A stretch of DNA of 64,000 bases from assembly GCA_036272935.1 (NCBI GenBank), contig DATAXP010000143.1, positions 1 through 64,000 on the forward strand, given 5' to 3'. The translations under genes and the position numbers were made by a program. This DNA is from DATAXP01 sp036272935. GTDB lineage: Bacteria > Planctomycetota > Planctomycetia > Pirellulales > PNKZ01. Shown piece by piece: positions 1-7,477 of the stretch. The first letter of the stretch is position 1. The number at the start of each line of letters is the position of its first letter. Under the pieces are notes generated by a model. That model did no database searches and had not been told where the DNA came from. It saw nothing but the letters and a program-made list of their open reading frames with translations.

Positions 1-432
1 CTTCGCATCGAGCTTGGGCTCGAGGTTGTACCGCGTCTCGAGCAGCTTGCGCTGCGTGGCATTCACCTTGGACTTGCTGGCCGAGAGTGTTTTGAACACG
101 TCGTCGAATGTCATGCCGGGCTTCATCGCCCCGAGCGGATCGCGGTAGAAGTCGAAGCCGTTGAACCGTCCGTGGTCGGCTTGGTCGTCCAAGGCTTTCG
201 TGGTGGGTAGCGCCTGGCTGCGGGAAAAAATATCCGACTTGTCGTGCTCGGTCTTGCGTTGCTCGGGGCGCTCCATGGGAACATCGTTGGCCATCTGCGC
301 GCGCTCAACGGCATCTGCCGATGCGTTACTGGCGGCTGGCTTCTGCGATTGGCCCTGACATGCCCCCGCCAACGTCCCGAATGCCGCGATTGATGCCAGG
401 CTCCATCGACACATGATGTTGTGGCGATTCAT
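1..432 (-). CDS. N-terminal part of a probable secreted c-type cytochrome-like lipoprotein (runs off the window)
   Basis: The first 144 codons of a minus-strand gene are present; the rest lies before base 1. The start ATG (432-430) follows an AGGAG ribosome site about 8 bases upstream. Residues 8-25 form a signal sequence ending in an LAGAC stretch that could be a loose lipobox (Cys25). The mature part contains the stretches DPLGAMKPGMTFDDV and RYNLEPKLDAK. From memory these resemble the N-terminus of large di-haem 'cytochrome B6'-type proteins in planctomycetes and proteobacteria. The haem motifs would lie outside the window, so that assignment is inference. Export to the periplasm or outer face is well supported; the catalytic role is not visible. 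Confidence 0.6.
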   Translation of the reverse strand, partial: MNRHNIMCRWSLASIAAFGTLAGACQGQSQKPAASNASADAVERAQMANDVPMERPEQRKTEHDKSDIFSRSQALPTTKALDDQADHGRFNGFDFYRDPLGAMKPGMTFDDVFKTLSASKSKVNATQRKLLETRYNLEPKLDAK

Positions 433-548
433 GGAACTGCTCCTGCCTCACAGATCATGGGAAAAGAACGCCCCTCAATGCGACGGCCAATCGTGCAGTT
501 TGTATGCCAGCCAATCGAAGCGCCTCCCCTTCGATTCGACACTGGAAC

Positions 549-1229
549 TTAGGTCGACGGCGACTTCTTGAGCGAGGCCTTGCGCCCGTCCCACCCCGAC
601 TTGGGCGTCGCGGACCACACCTGCAGGTTGCGGAACGACACGCCATCGCCCGACACCGTGAAGCCGAAGTTGTCCTTCACGCGGTCGAGCAACTCGTCGG
701 CGCCGAACTCGGTGTGTTTGCCGTCAAGGGTTGCGACCATCTCGGGACCCAACAGCTCGACGACCAGCGTGTGCCACTCGTCGGGCTTGACCGGAATGTT
801 TTGTTGCCCGAACACGACGGCCTTGTCCGGCCCGTCGTGATCGTGGTCATCGCGCTGCACGCGGAACAGCCGCGGACCAATCATCACGCGGCAGACGTGC
901 TCGCGCTCGTCGTTGAAGCTCAACGAGGTGGCCTTCGCGCCGTCGAGGCGGAACTGGTAGCTCAGGACCACATCGCGCTGTTTCAGCGGCATGCGCAGGA
1001 CGGCGCCATGATGGTCGGCCTCGCGCTCGCTGCCGCGCAGCGCGCCATCGGCAACCTGCCAGTCGCCGGGGCCCTTGCGCGGCTCGGGAACTTTGTCGAG
1101 CGGATTATCGACGAGCAGTTTGCCCGGCTCGGCCATCAGCGTGGCTGGCGGACTTGGCTCCGCGCCGCTGGCGAACGAATGGCAGAACGACAACACCAAC
1201 GCAGCCAACAACGAGCGGCGAACGATCAT
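549..1229 (-). CDS. Secreted DUF1080 (3-keto-disaccharide hydrolase-like) protein
   Basis: A 226-residue protein with a clear signal peptide (residues 1-22, cleavage near ASGA|EP). The mature part has the beta-sandwich pattern of planctomycete DUF1080 proteins: GDWQVADGALRG near residues 55-66, DVVLSYQFRLDG near 86-97, KPDEWHTLVVELLG near 147-160 and a final strand VSFRNLQVW. DUF1080 domains have a concanavalin/LamG-like fold and are annotated as 3-keto-disaccharide hydrolases or carbohydrate-binding modules. Which of these applies here cannot be read from the sequence. It is single-domain and stands alone between the cytochrome-like gene and the divergent ligase gene. Confidence 0.82.
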   Translation of the reverse strand: MIVRRSLLAALVLSFCHSFASGAEPSPPATLMAEPGKLLVDNPLDKVPEPRKGPGDWQVADGALRGSEREADHHGAVLRMPLKQRDVVLSYQFRLDGAKATSLSFNDEREHVCRVMIGPRLFRVQRDDHDHDGPDKAVVFGQQNIPVKPDEWHTLVVELLGPEMVATLDGKHTEFGADELLDRVKDNFGFTVSGDGVSFRNLQVWSATPKSGWDGRKASLKKSPST

Positions 1230-1379
1230 GGCAGTTTCCTGGGCGGGAAGAACGGGGATCGTGGACGCCCGATTCTCCGCTCCCTTCGTCAGGCATGCAA
1301 CGGTCGAATCGCCACGAAAACGGTTCGGATTTTGCTAGCAATCGAAGTTACCAACCAACGACCACCGAGGACGCCCGCC

Positions 1380-2489
1380 GTGACGCTGCCAATCAAGCCG
1401 CCGTTTCCGCCGATGGAGGCGCTCCATCCGGCTCTGGAACAGCAACGCCGCCATCCGCCGCCAATCAAGCCGCCGTTTCCGCCGATGGAGGCGCTGCTGG
1501 TCGACGAGCCGCCGGAAGGTGATGCCTGGCAGTACGAACCGAAGTGGGACGGGTTCCGCTGCCTGGCATTTCGCGATGGCGGCCGGGTGCAGTTGCAATC
1601 GAAGGCCGGTCGACCTCTGGCGAGATACTTCCCCGACGTTGTAGCCTCGCTGCTCGAGCTGAAGGCGGCGCGGTTCGTGCTCGATGGCGAGATCGTCATT
1701 CCGATCAACAAGCACTTCTCGTTCGACGAGCTGCTGATGCGCGTCCACCCGGCAGCCAGCCGAGTGCGTAAACTGGCGGCCGAGCATCCTGCGCTGTACA
1801 TCGTGTTCGATCTGCTCGTTGACGGACGCGGACGATCACTGGTTGCCGAGGATTTGCAAACACGCCGTAAACGCTTGGAAAAATTCGCCCGTGAGCAGTT
1901 CAGTTCCACAGGCGCAGTTCGCCTGTCGCCCGCCACGACGCGCTTGGCCGCCGCGCGACGGTGGTTCCGCACCGCGGGCAATCACCTCGACGGCATTGTC
2001 GCCAAGCGGCTCGATCTGCCGTACGGCTCGGGCACGCGCGATGGAATGCAGAAGATCAAGCACCATCGCACCGCCGACTGCGTGGTCGGCGGGTTCCGTT
2101 ATGCCGAGGGGAAACGTGTCGTCGGCTCGTTGCTGCTAGGGCTGTACGACGATCGCGGCCGGCTCAACCACGTCGGCTTCACATCGAGCTTCAACGCCGC
2201 CGAGAAGAAACGGATCACCGCACTGGTCGAGCCGCTTGTTGGCGAGCCGGGATTCAGAGGCCGCGCGCCGGGCGGACCGAGCCGGTGGAGCACGCGCCGC
2301 AGCGACGAGTGGCAACCACTCAAGAACAAGCTGGTCGTCGAAATCGAGTACGATCACTTCACCGGCGATCGGTTTCGACATGGCACCCGGCTGCTGCGCT
2401 GGCGGCCCGACAAAGCCCCGCGGCAGTGCACGATGGACCAGGTCGACTCGGCGGCAGGCCGCGGCTCGGCGATGGCGCTGCTGAAGTGA
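1380..2489 (+). CDS. Stand-alone ATP-dependent DNA ligase (LigD ligase-domain type)
   Basis: A 369-residue ligase that joins DNA ends using ATP. The adenylation lysine lies in KWDGFR (Lys55); DGE at 102-104, VFDLLV at 142-147, DGIVAKR at 204-210 and KIKHHR at 225-230 match nucleotidyltransferase motifs I, III, IIIa, IV and V. An OB-fold follows from about 232. I chose the GTG at 1380 because GAGG lies 9 bases upstream; ATGs at 1413 and 1485 are in frame. The primase and phosphoesterase domains of full LigD are absent. A Ku gene lies 2.3 kb away, so a role in non-homologous end joining is likely. The N-terminus is odd: PIKPPFPPMEAL occurs twice (residues 4-15 and 28-39). The open frame extends upstream to 504, but that part overlaps the DUF1080 gene and is not believed. 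Confidence 0.88.
   Translation: MTLPIKPPFPPMEALHPALEQQRRHPPPIKPPFPPMEALLVDEPPEGDAWQYEPKWDGFRCLAFRDGGRVQLQSKAGRPLARYFPDVVASLLELKAARFVLDGEIVIPINKHFSFDELLMRVHPAASRVRKLAAEHPALYIVFDLLVDGRGRSLVAEDLQTRRKRLEKFAREQFSSTGAVRLSPATTRLAAARRWFRTAGNHLDGIVAKRLDLPYGSGTRDGMQKIKHHRTADCVVGGFRYAEGKRVVGSLLLGLYDDRGRLNHVGFTSSFNAAEKKRITALVEPLVGEPGFRGRAPGGPSRWSTRRSDEWQPLKNKLVVEIEYDHFTGDRFRHGTRLLRWRPDKAPRQCTMDQVDSAAGRGSAMALLK
1388..1495 (+). repeat. Perfect 36-bp direct repeat, 72-bp period, inside the ligase N-terminus
   Basis: Bases 1388-1423 and 1460-1495 are identical. The offset is 72 bases (24 codons), so the reading frame is kept. Both copies encode PIKPPFPPMEAL. The second copy connects to the normal ligase sequence, so the first copy and the residues between are probably an added duplication. 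Confidence 0.9.
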
Positions 2490-2494
2490 GACCG

Positions 2495-2899
2495 TCAAGC
2501 CGGCTGCGTACGTTTTAACGTTCGCAGCACGGCGTCGAGCTCGTGCCAGTTCACCGGCTTGACGAAATGATGATCGAAGCCGAGCTTCGCGGTCTGCTCG
2601 CGATCGGAAGGCTCGCCGCGACCGGTGCAGGCGATCAGCAGCGCGGGACGCAGGTCGCCGGTTTCATTCAACTCGCGGGCGATTTCGCAGCCACCGATGC
2701 CCGGCATGCCCAGGTCGAGCAAGATGGCGTCGGGGCGCCACTGCTCGATGGTAGCCAACGCATCTTTGGCATAGGTGCACGTCTGGGCTTCGTAGCCATG
2801 CGACACCAATAATCGAGACAACACCGTGGCGTTGTCGACGTCGTCTTCCACGACGAGCACGCGTACGCAGCCGCTTCGTTCGGCGATCGGGCTAGTCAT
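2495..2899 (-). CDS. Single-domain response regulator (REC only)
   Basis: A 134-residue protein consisting of one receiver domain. Acidic residues Glu18-Asp19-Asp20, phospho-acceptor Asp62 (in LLDLGMPG), Thr92 (IACTGRG) and Lys114 (FVKPVNW) are all present, so it should be phosphorylated by a histidine kinase. No output domain follows, so it probably acts by protein-protein contact or in a phosphorelay. No kinase gene is adjacent. Its stop lies 5 bases from the end of the convergent ligase gene, with no terminator visible between them. Confidence 0.9.
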   Translation of the reverse strand: MTSPIAERSGCVRVLVVEDDVDNATVLSRLLVSHGYEAQTCTYAKDALATIEQWRPDAILLDLGMPGIGGCEIARELNETGDLRPALLIACTGRGEPSDREQTAKLGFDHHFVKPVNWHELDAVLRTLKRTQPA

Positions 2900-3108
2900 G
2901 ATTTCATCTGCAGTCGCAACACGCGCGCTTTGTCGAAACGGACTCTATTCTTGCCTCCCCATCGGCCGTTTCAAGACCCCTAGAACAACGACTAAATCGC
3001 CTTGTTCGTTTTGGGCTCGCGGCGCGGCGATTGCTGGCAAAATACCTGGCGACAAGTTGTCGCGGCGCAACGGTTAGCGATCGCCCTGGTCGACGCACGG
3101 AGAGAACA

Positions 3109-3636
3109 ATGGCTGCCGGCTTCGAGCACTTGCAATCGATTGACCCTGAGTCACAGCTTGTGAACGTGGTGATCGACACGCCCAAGGGTTCGCGCAACAA
3201 GTACAAGTGGAACGAGGCTGGGCACTGGCAGCTCAGCAAGGTGCTGCCGCAAGGCATGTGCTTTCCGTACGATTTCGGCTTCATTCCGCAGACCCGCGGC
3301 GAGGACGGCGATCCGGTCGACGTGCTGCTGATCATGGACGAGCCGGCATTTCCCGGCTGCGTGGTGTCGGCCCGACTGATCGGCGTGATCGAGGCCGAGC
3401 AGACCGAGCGGCGCAAGACGGTTCGCAACGATCGGCTGATCGCCGTGGTCGAAACGCCGTTCAACCCGGCCGAGTACGAATCGCTCGATCAGCTTCACGA
3501 TCAGCGAATTGAGGAATTGGAGCATTTTTTCATCGCCTACAACGAGGTCGAAGGACGGAAGTTCAAGCCGCTGCGCCGGCGCGGCAATCAGCGGGCGAGG
3601 CAGTTGCTCGACGAAGCGATGACGAAGAAAACATAG
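3109..3636 (+). CDS. ppa: Inorganic pyrophosphatase (family I)
   Basis: A 175-residue soluble enzyme hydrolysing pyrophosphate to phosphate. Family I residues are visible: Lys31 in SRNKYKWNE, YDFGFIP at 54-60, and the metal-binding DGDPVD loop (Asp66, Asp68, Asp71), followed by NDRLIAV near 107-113. The start ATG at 3109 has GGAG 7 bases upstream; an upstream in-frame start at 3031 would add 26 poorly conserved residues. The CHAD gene starts 8 bases after the stop, so the two are probably one operon, which links pyrophosphate and polyphosphate handling. Confidence 0.93.
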   Translation: MAAGFEHLQSIDPESQLVNVVIDTPKGSRNKYKWNEAGHWQLSKVLPQGMCFPYDFGFIPQTRGEDGDPVDVLLIMDEPAFPGCVVSARLIGVIEAEQTERRKTVRNDRLIAVVETPFNPAEYESLDQLHDQRIEELEHFFIAYNEVEGRKFKPLRRRGNQRARQLLDEAMTKKT

Positions 3637-3644
3637 CGCTTCTT

Positions 3645-4571
3645 ATGTCATTTAAACTGAAACGAACCAAGTCGCTGCACAAAAACCTTCGCCGCCTGGC
3701 CCGCGAGCAATTGCAGGATGCCATCACCGCGCTGCGGCATCCCAAGCGAGAATCGCGCGACGAAGCAGTACACACTGCCCGGCGATCGTGCAAGAAGGTT
3801 CGCGCCTTATTGCGGCTGGTGCGGCCGGTGATCGGCCAACGAGCATATCGCCACCAGAACGCCAAGTTCCGCGATGTTGCTCGCCCGCTGACCGAAGTGC
3901 GCGACGCGAAAATCCTGATCGAAACGCTCGACAAGCTTGCCGAGCACTTCCAACAGCACGTGACTCAGCGCGCAGTCGCTGGGATTCGCGATGCGCTGCA
4001 AGCGAACCTACGCCGGGTGCGGCGCCGCGTGCTCGATGAGCAGGAAGCGCTGGCATCGGCGGCCGCCGCCATTGAGCAAGCCCAAGAACGCCTCGACGAC
4101 TGGGCCGACGTTCCCGACAAGTGGCCGAGCCTCGGCCGTGGGCTGTTGAATACCTACGACGCGGCTGCGGCCGCCTTCGCGATTGCCGACGATCATGGCA
4201 GCGATGAGCAACTGCACGAGTGGCGCAAGCAGGCGAAGTATCTGCGCTACCAGCTTCAGGTGCTACGGCCGGCGTGGCCAGAGCGGATCGAAGAGCTGGC
4301 CGAGGAGGCTGATCGCCTGGGCACCTTGCTCGGCGACGATCACGATCTGGTCGTGCTGCGCGTCACCATCGGCGACACCGAGCCTTTCACCGATGATGCG
4401 GCCAATGAACTGCTGCTAGCACTGATCGAACGTCGTCGCCGGGAATTACAAGAGGAAGCCCGATTGTTGGGGCGAAAGTATTTCGGCGAACCGGGCAAGC
4501 GGTTCGTCCGGCGATTGAAGGGCTATTGGAAAACCTGGCGATCGGCCGGGTTCGCGGCGACCGTGGCTTGA
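3645..4571 (+). CDS. CHAD-domain protein (polyphosphate-associated)
   Basis: A 308-residue, Arg/Lys- and His-rich helical protein. The N-terminal HTARRSCKKVRALLRLVRP segment (about residues 43-61) and a second half with HEWRKQAKYLRYQLQVLRP (about 190-208) are the two conserved halves of the CHAD fold, whose basic surface binds polyphosphate. There is no CYTH domain or signal peptide. It follows the pyrophosphatase gene by 8 bases. Known CHAD proteins associate with polyphosphate granules; that role is transferred here from the family. Confidence 0.85.
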   Translation: MSFKLKRTKSLHKNLRRLAREQLQDAITALRHPKRESRDEAVHTARRSCKKVRALLRLVRPVIGQRAYRHQNAKFRDVARPLTEVRDAKILIETLDKLAEHFQQHVTQRAVAGIRDALQANLRRVRRRVLDEQEALASAAAAIEQAQERLDDWADVPDKWPSLGRGLLNTYDAAAAAFAIADDHGSDEQLHEWRKQAKYLRYQLQVLRPAWPERIEELAEEADRLGTLLGDDHDLVVLRVTIGDTEPFTDDAANELLLALIERRRRELQEEARLLGRKYFGEPGKRFVRRLKGYWKTWRSAGFAATVA

Positions 4572-4598
4572 CGGCCTGGGTATGATTGTTTTTGTAAT
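4568..4598 (+). promoter_or_regulatory. Possible sigma70-type promoter for a small downstream unit
   Basis: TTGACG (4568-4573) and TGTAAT (4593-4598) each match the consensus at five of six positions, but the 19-base spacer is longer than ideal. The -35 overlaps the stop codon of the CHAD gene. Transcription would start near 4605, just before the strong ribosome site and micro-ORF. Confidence 0.35.
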
Positions 4599-4616
4599 TC
4601 CAGGTCCTCTGTCCCA

Positions 4617-4631
4617 AGAAAGGAGGTGATC
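4617..4631 (+). promoter_or_regulatory. Extended Shine-Dalgarno, 15 bases complementary to the 16S rRNA 3' end
   Basis: AGAAAGGAGGTGATC is the exact reverse complement of the common bacterial 16S rRNA 3' terminus. Other ribosome sites in this window show 4-6 matching bases. The AGGAGG core is 7 bases from a TTG codon at 4634. No 16S gene lies nearby, so this is not an rRNA fragment in context. Confidence 0.7.
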
Positions 4632-4633
4632 AA

Positions 4634-4711
4634 TTGAGTACGATTGCTTGCTTGCCGTGTGAGGTCATCGCTCGAGTTGATCAACGGGTCGGCGCGAGGA
4701 TCGCCGCGTGA
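4634..4711 (+). CDS. Putative 25-residue micro-ORF or leader peptide
   Basis: A TTG start sits 7 bases after the AGGAGG core of the extended ribosome site and opens 25 codons ending at TGA (4709-4711). The peptide has a CLPC motif (Cys6, Cys9) and ends VGARIAA; I recognise no family. Two small hairpins (about 4702-4721 and 4730-4741) and a strong terminator follow, so the unit looks like an independent transcript of about 195 nt. It could encode a microprotein, or the RNA itself could act through its ribosome-binding sequence. Translation is inferred only from the ribosome site. Confidence 0.45.
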   Translation: MSTIACLPCEVIARVDQRVGARIAA

Positions 4712-4762
4712 CAAGCGCGGCATGAGAATGGCCGCACGGCCACGACTTCGCAATCTTTTCGG

Positions 4763-4800
4763 GAAGGCCTTCGGTGCGTCACCGAAGGCCTTCTTTTTTT
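4763..4800 (+). terminator. Strong rho-independent terminator
   Basis: A perfect 13-bp stem (GAAGGCCTTCGGT paired with its complement at 4781-4793) around a 5-base loop, followed by seven Ts. It ends the small unit that begins near 4605 and would also stop readthrough from the ppa-CHAD operon before the convergent Ku gene. Confidence 0.92.
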
Positions 4801-4811
4801 GCGCCCGAAGG

Positions 4812-5711
4812 CTATGATGCCCGGCGGCGGCGGTGACCGCGCCGCGGCGTGTGCTTTTCCGCTTTTTGCTCGCGCGGCGTCGGCTTCTTGGTCCGCGCGA
4901 TGCTCCGCTTCAGCGAGTCCATCAGGTTCACCACTTCCGGCTCCTCGAATTCCTCGGGAGCGACCAGCTCACGGCCTTCAATCTTGGCGTCGATCAGCTT
5001 GCGAAGTTGCTGTTCGTAATCGTCGACGTAGTGGGCGAAATCGAACTTGTCGTCGGTCCAGCTCTCGACGAGCTGCTGGGCCAGTTTCAGCTTCTTGTCG
5101 GCGTTCGACACTTTCGGCAGGTCGCCGACCATCTCATCGGGACGGCGAATCTCGGCGGCGTAGTTGAGCAATGCCATGTTCAACGCCGATTTGTCAGGGC
5201 GCAGCAACGCAAGTTGCTTGCGTCCTGAGAACACCACCTGGCCGATGCCCCAGCGATCGAGTTGTTCGAGCGCCTTAGTGAGCACCGCATACGGCTCCTT
5301 CGCCTCGGCGCCGTTCGGGGCCAGGTAGTACATTCGGCCATCGAAGTAAATCGGGTCGATCTGCTCAGGATCGACGAACGCATCGATGTTCAAGGCTCGC
5401 TCTTCGTCGGTGCGCAGCCGATCGAGCTCTTCCGGTTCGATCTCGACGTATTTCCCCTTGGCATACTCGTAGCCGGACACGATTTCGTCGTTCGACACTT
5501 TGCCGTGCACCGGGCAGTGCTTCTCGTGCCGGATGCGGTTGTGGCAGGTGGCGTGCAACTGATGGAAAGCGATCTCGTGCTCGCGCTCGATTGGGTTGAA
5601 CGCCTGCACCGGAAACGTCACCATGCCGAACCGCAGCATGCCGCTCCAACTGGCGCGAAAGCGATGCTTAGCGGTCTTGCGATGGGTCGACCGCGATTTG
5701 GTTCTCGCCAT
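4812..5711 (-). CDS. ku: Ku protein (non-homologous end joining)
   Basis: A 299-residue bacterial Ku, the homodimeric ring that binds broken DNA ends and recruits the ligase. Hallmarks are SWSGMLRFGMVTFPVQAFNP near the N-terminus, the FHQLHATCHNRIRHEKHCPVHGKV segment (quoted in part as FHQLHA...CPVHG), KGKYVEIEPEEL, and the VVFSGRKQLALLRP core. The C-terminus is a strongly basic tail (KHTPRRGHRRRRAS) of the kind that threads or binds DNA. The ATG at 5711 has AAGGAG 6 bases upstream and is preferred over an in-frame start at 5726. The functional partner is probably the ligase at 1380-2489. Confidence 0.95.
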   Translation of the reverse strand: MARTKSRSTHRKTAKHRFRASWSGMLRFGMVTFPVQAFNPIEREHEIAFHQLHATCHNRIRHEKHCPVHGKVSNDEIVSGYEYAKGKYVEIEPEELDRLRTDEERALNIDAFVDPEQIDPIYFDGRMYYLAPNGAEAKEPYAVLTKALEQLDRWGIGQVVFSGRKQLALLRPDKSALNMALLNYAAEIRRPDEMVGDLPKVSNADKKLKLAQQLVESWTDDKFDFAHYVDDYEQQLRKLIDAKIEGRELVAPEEFEEPEVVNLMDSLKRSIARTKKPTPREQKAEKHTPRRGHRRRRAS

Positions 5712-5722
5712 GCGTCGCTCCT

Positions 5723-6685
5723 TCAACCGGTGGCGGTGTCGCCGCCGAGCAGCGGCAGGATATGTCCGGTGATGTAGCTCGAATCGGCCTCGGAAGCGAA
5801 GAAAACGTAGGCCGGGGCGACCTCTTCGGGTTGCGCCGGTCGCTTCATGCGTGTCTTGCTGCCGAACTCGGCCACCTTGTCCGGGGGCAGTCCCTCATCG
5901 GCCGGGTTCAGCGGTGTCCAGACCGGTCCCGGGGCGACTGCGTTCACACGGATGCCGCGCTCGACGAGATTCTGCGCCAGCGCCTTCACAAAGGCGTTGA
6001 TCGCTCCTTTGGTCGACGAGTAGTCGAGCAGCTTTTCGCTGCCGAACAGTGCCGTCTCAGAGCTGGTGACGATGATGCTCGCGCCGGCCTCCAAGTGCTC
6101 GAGCGCTGCCCGCGTGAGATGAAACAGCGCATAGATGTTGGTCTTGAATGTGCGGTCCCATTCTTCGTCGGTGATCGCGCTGATGTCGGGCTTGCGGTTC
6201 TGGTGGGCTGCGTTGCTCACCAGGATGTCGAGCTTGCCGAGCTCGTCAACCGCCTGCTCGACCAGCTTGCGGCAGAATGCCGCCTCGCTCAGATCGCCTG
6301 GGAGCAACAGGCACTGCCGGCCGGCCGCCTCGACATGGCGTTTCGTTTCTTCAGCATCTTCCTGCTCCTCGACAAGGTAGTTGATCGCCACGTCGGCTCC
6401 TTCACGGGCGAAGAAAACTGCGACCGAGCGTCCGATGCCGGAGTCGCCGCCGGTGATCAGGGCTTTCTTCCCTTTGAGCTTGCCGGCGGCGCGGTACGCG
6501 CTGCCTTCGAATTGTGGCTTCGGTTCCAGGTCGGCTTCGAGTCCCGGCTTGTCGAGCTTCCGCGCCGGGTACGGCGGTTTGGGAGCAGTGGTGCGCGGCG
6601 AACCGTTCTTTTCCTTCGACGGTTGCTTGCCTGTGGCTTGCTTGACCGTTGCTTGCTTGGCCGCTGCTTGCTTGACCATATGCAT
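5723..6685 (-). CDS. SDR-family oxidoreductase (YghA-like) with a lysine-rich N-terminal tail
   Basis: A 320-residue NAD(P)-dependent short-chain dehydrogenase. The cofactor motif TGGDSGIG is at 78-85, NAA at 158-160, catalytic Ser near 208-209, Tyr222 and Lys226 (YSSTK). It matches the long SDR subgroup (YghA type) often found in general-stress clusters. The first 25 residues are an unusual basic low-complexity tail with repeated KQAT units. The ATG at 6685 (or 6679) has only a weak ribosome site; the open frame continues far upstream over the neighbouring gene and is not believed. It lies 11 bases from the Ku start, on the same strand, so co-transcription with Ku is likely. Confidence 0.88.
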   Translation of the reverse strand: MHMVKQAAAKQATVKQATGKQPSKEKNGSPRTTAPKPPYPARKLDKPGLEADLEPKPQFEGSAYRAAGKLKGKKALITGGDSGIGRSVAVFFAREGADVAINYLVEEQEDAEETKRHVEAAGRQCLLLPGDLSEAAFCRKLVEQAVDELGKLDILVSNAAHQNRKPDISAITDEEWDRTFKTNIYALFHLTRAALEHLEAGASIIVTSSETALFGSEKLLDYSSTKGAINAFVKALAQNLVERGIRVNAVAPGPVWTPLNPADEGLPPDKVAEFGSKTRMKRPAQPEEVAPAYVFFASEADSSYITGHILPLLGGDTATG

Positions 6686-6765
6686 CACACTTCTGAGAAA
6701 GGCGCCCCCCTCGCGATGCGCCCGGAGGTCTCGTGGTCGCCTCCGGGCGCCTTGCTGCGAAACGA

Positions 6766-7296
6766 TTAGTGGCGGACCGCTTCTTCGTTGACCACCGTCT
6801 CGGCGATCTGCGTGAGGATGTTGTCGGCGTTCGCCTCTTCGTCGAGCGTCTCTTGCAGCAGCGATGCGAGTTCGTGCTTGCCGAGCCGCCGCGCGAAGGC
6901 CCGGGCGCAACCGTAGCCGGCGATCTCGTAGTGCTCGACCCGCTGGGCCGCGGCGATCAAGGCGGCGTCCTTTACTTCCGGATCGCCTTCCAGGCCGATC
7001 ACCTCTTCGCCCTCGCGGATTAGCCCCTTCATCGCTTCGCACGTTTCGCCCGCAGCATCTTTGCCGAGCATGCGGAATGCCTGCTCCAACCGACGGACGT
7101 GTCCGCGCGTCTCTTCGAGATGCGTGGTGAACGCGCTTTTCAACTCGGTTGATGTGGCAGCATCGGCCATCTTGGGCAAGGCCTCGGTTAATTGCTGTTC
7201 AGCGCTGTACAGATCACGTAATTGGAGCAGCAACACGTTGCAGAGATTGTCGAGCGTGAGCGCATTGCCGGTGATCTTCGCAAACCAGGACGACAT
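6766..7296 (-). CDS. YciF-like ferritin-superfamily protein (DUF892)
   Basis: A 176-residue four-helix-bundle protein of the YciE/YciF group. LRDLYSAEQQL (Glu33), HLEETRGHVRRLE (residues 59-71), HYEIAGYGCARAFA and LQETLDEEANAD are the four metal-site helices. The ATG at 7296 has AGGAG about 8 bases upstream. Family members are induced by stress and carry a ferritin-like di-metal centre; the reaction is unknown. It precedes the SDR and Ku genes on the same strand (81 bases to the SDR), which suggests a stress-protection group. Confidence 0.9.
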   Translation of the reverse strand: MSSWFAKITGNALTLDNLCNVLLLQLRDLYSAEQQLTEALPKMADAATSTELKSAFTTHLEETRGHVRRLEQAFRMLGKDAAGETCEAMKGLIREGEEVIGLEGDPEVKDAALIAAAQRVEHYEIAGYGCARAFARRLGKHELASLLQETLDEEANADNILTQIAETVVNEEAVRH

Positions 7297-7477
7297 AAAA
7301 GTTCTCCTGCATGAAAGGGCCAGTGGATTGAGGGAAGCAATCAGGCCAAAACGCTTGCACGTTGTGTGCCCGTTAACGTGGAGCAGTTTCCGCAAACGTC
7401 GATTCACGCGGACCACGGCCCGTAACTTGCATGATAGCGTTCAATGCGAAGACAATTTCCTTCCAGGAGCAAACGCG

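Noticed and set aside
504..1379. Upstream extension of the ligase frame (about 290 codons)
   Set aside because: It overlaps the well-supported DUF1080 gene on the other strand and has no similarity to ligase-associated domains.
4617..4631. Fragment of a 16S rRNA gene in antisense
   Set aside because: Only 15 bases match and no adjoining rRNA sequence exists; it is placed exactly where a ribosome site should be.
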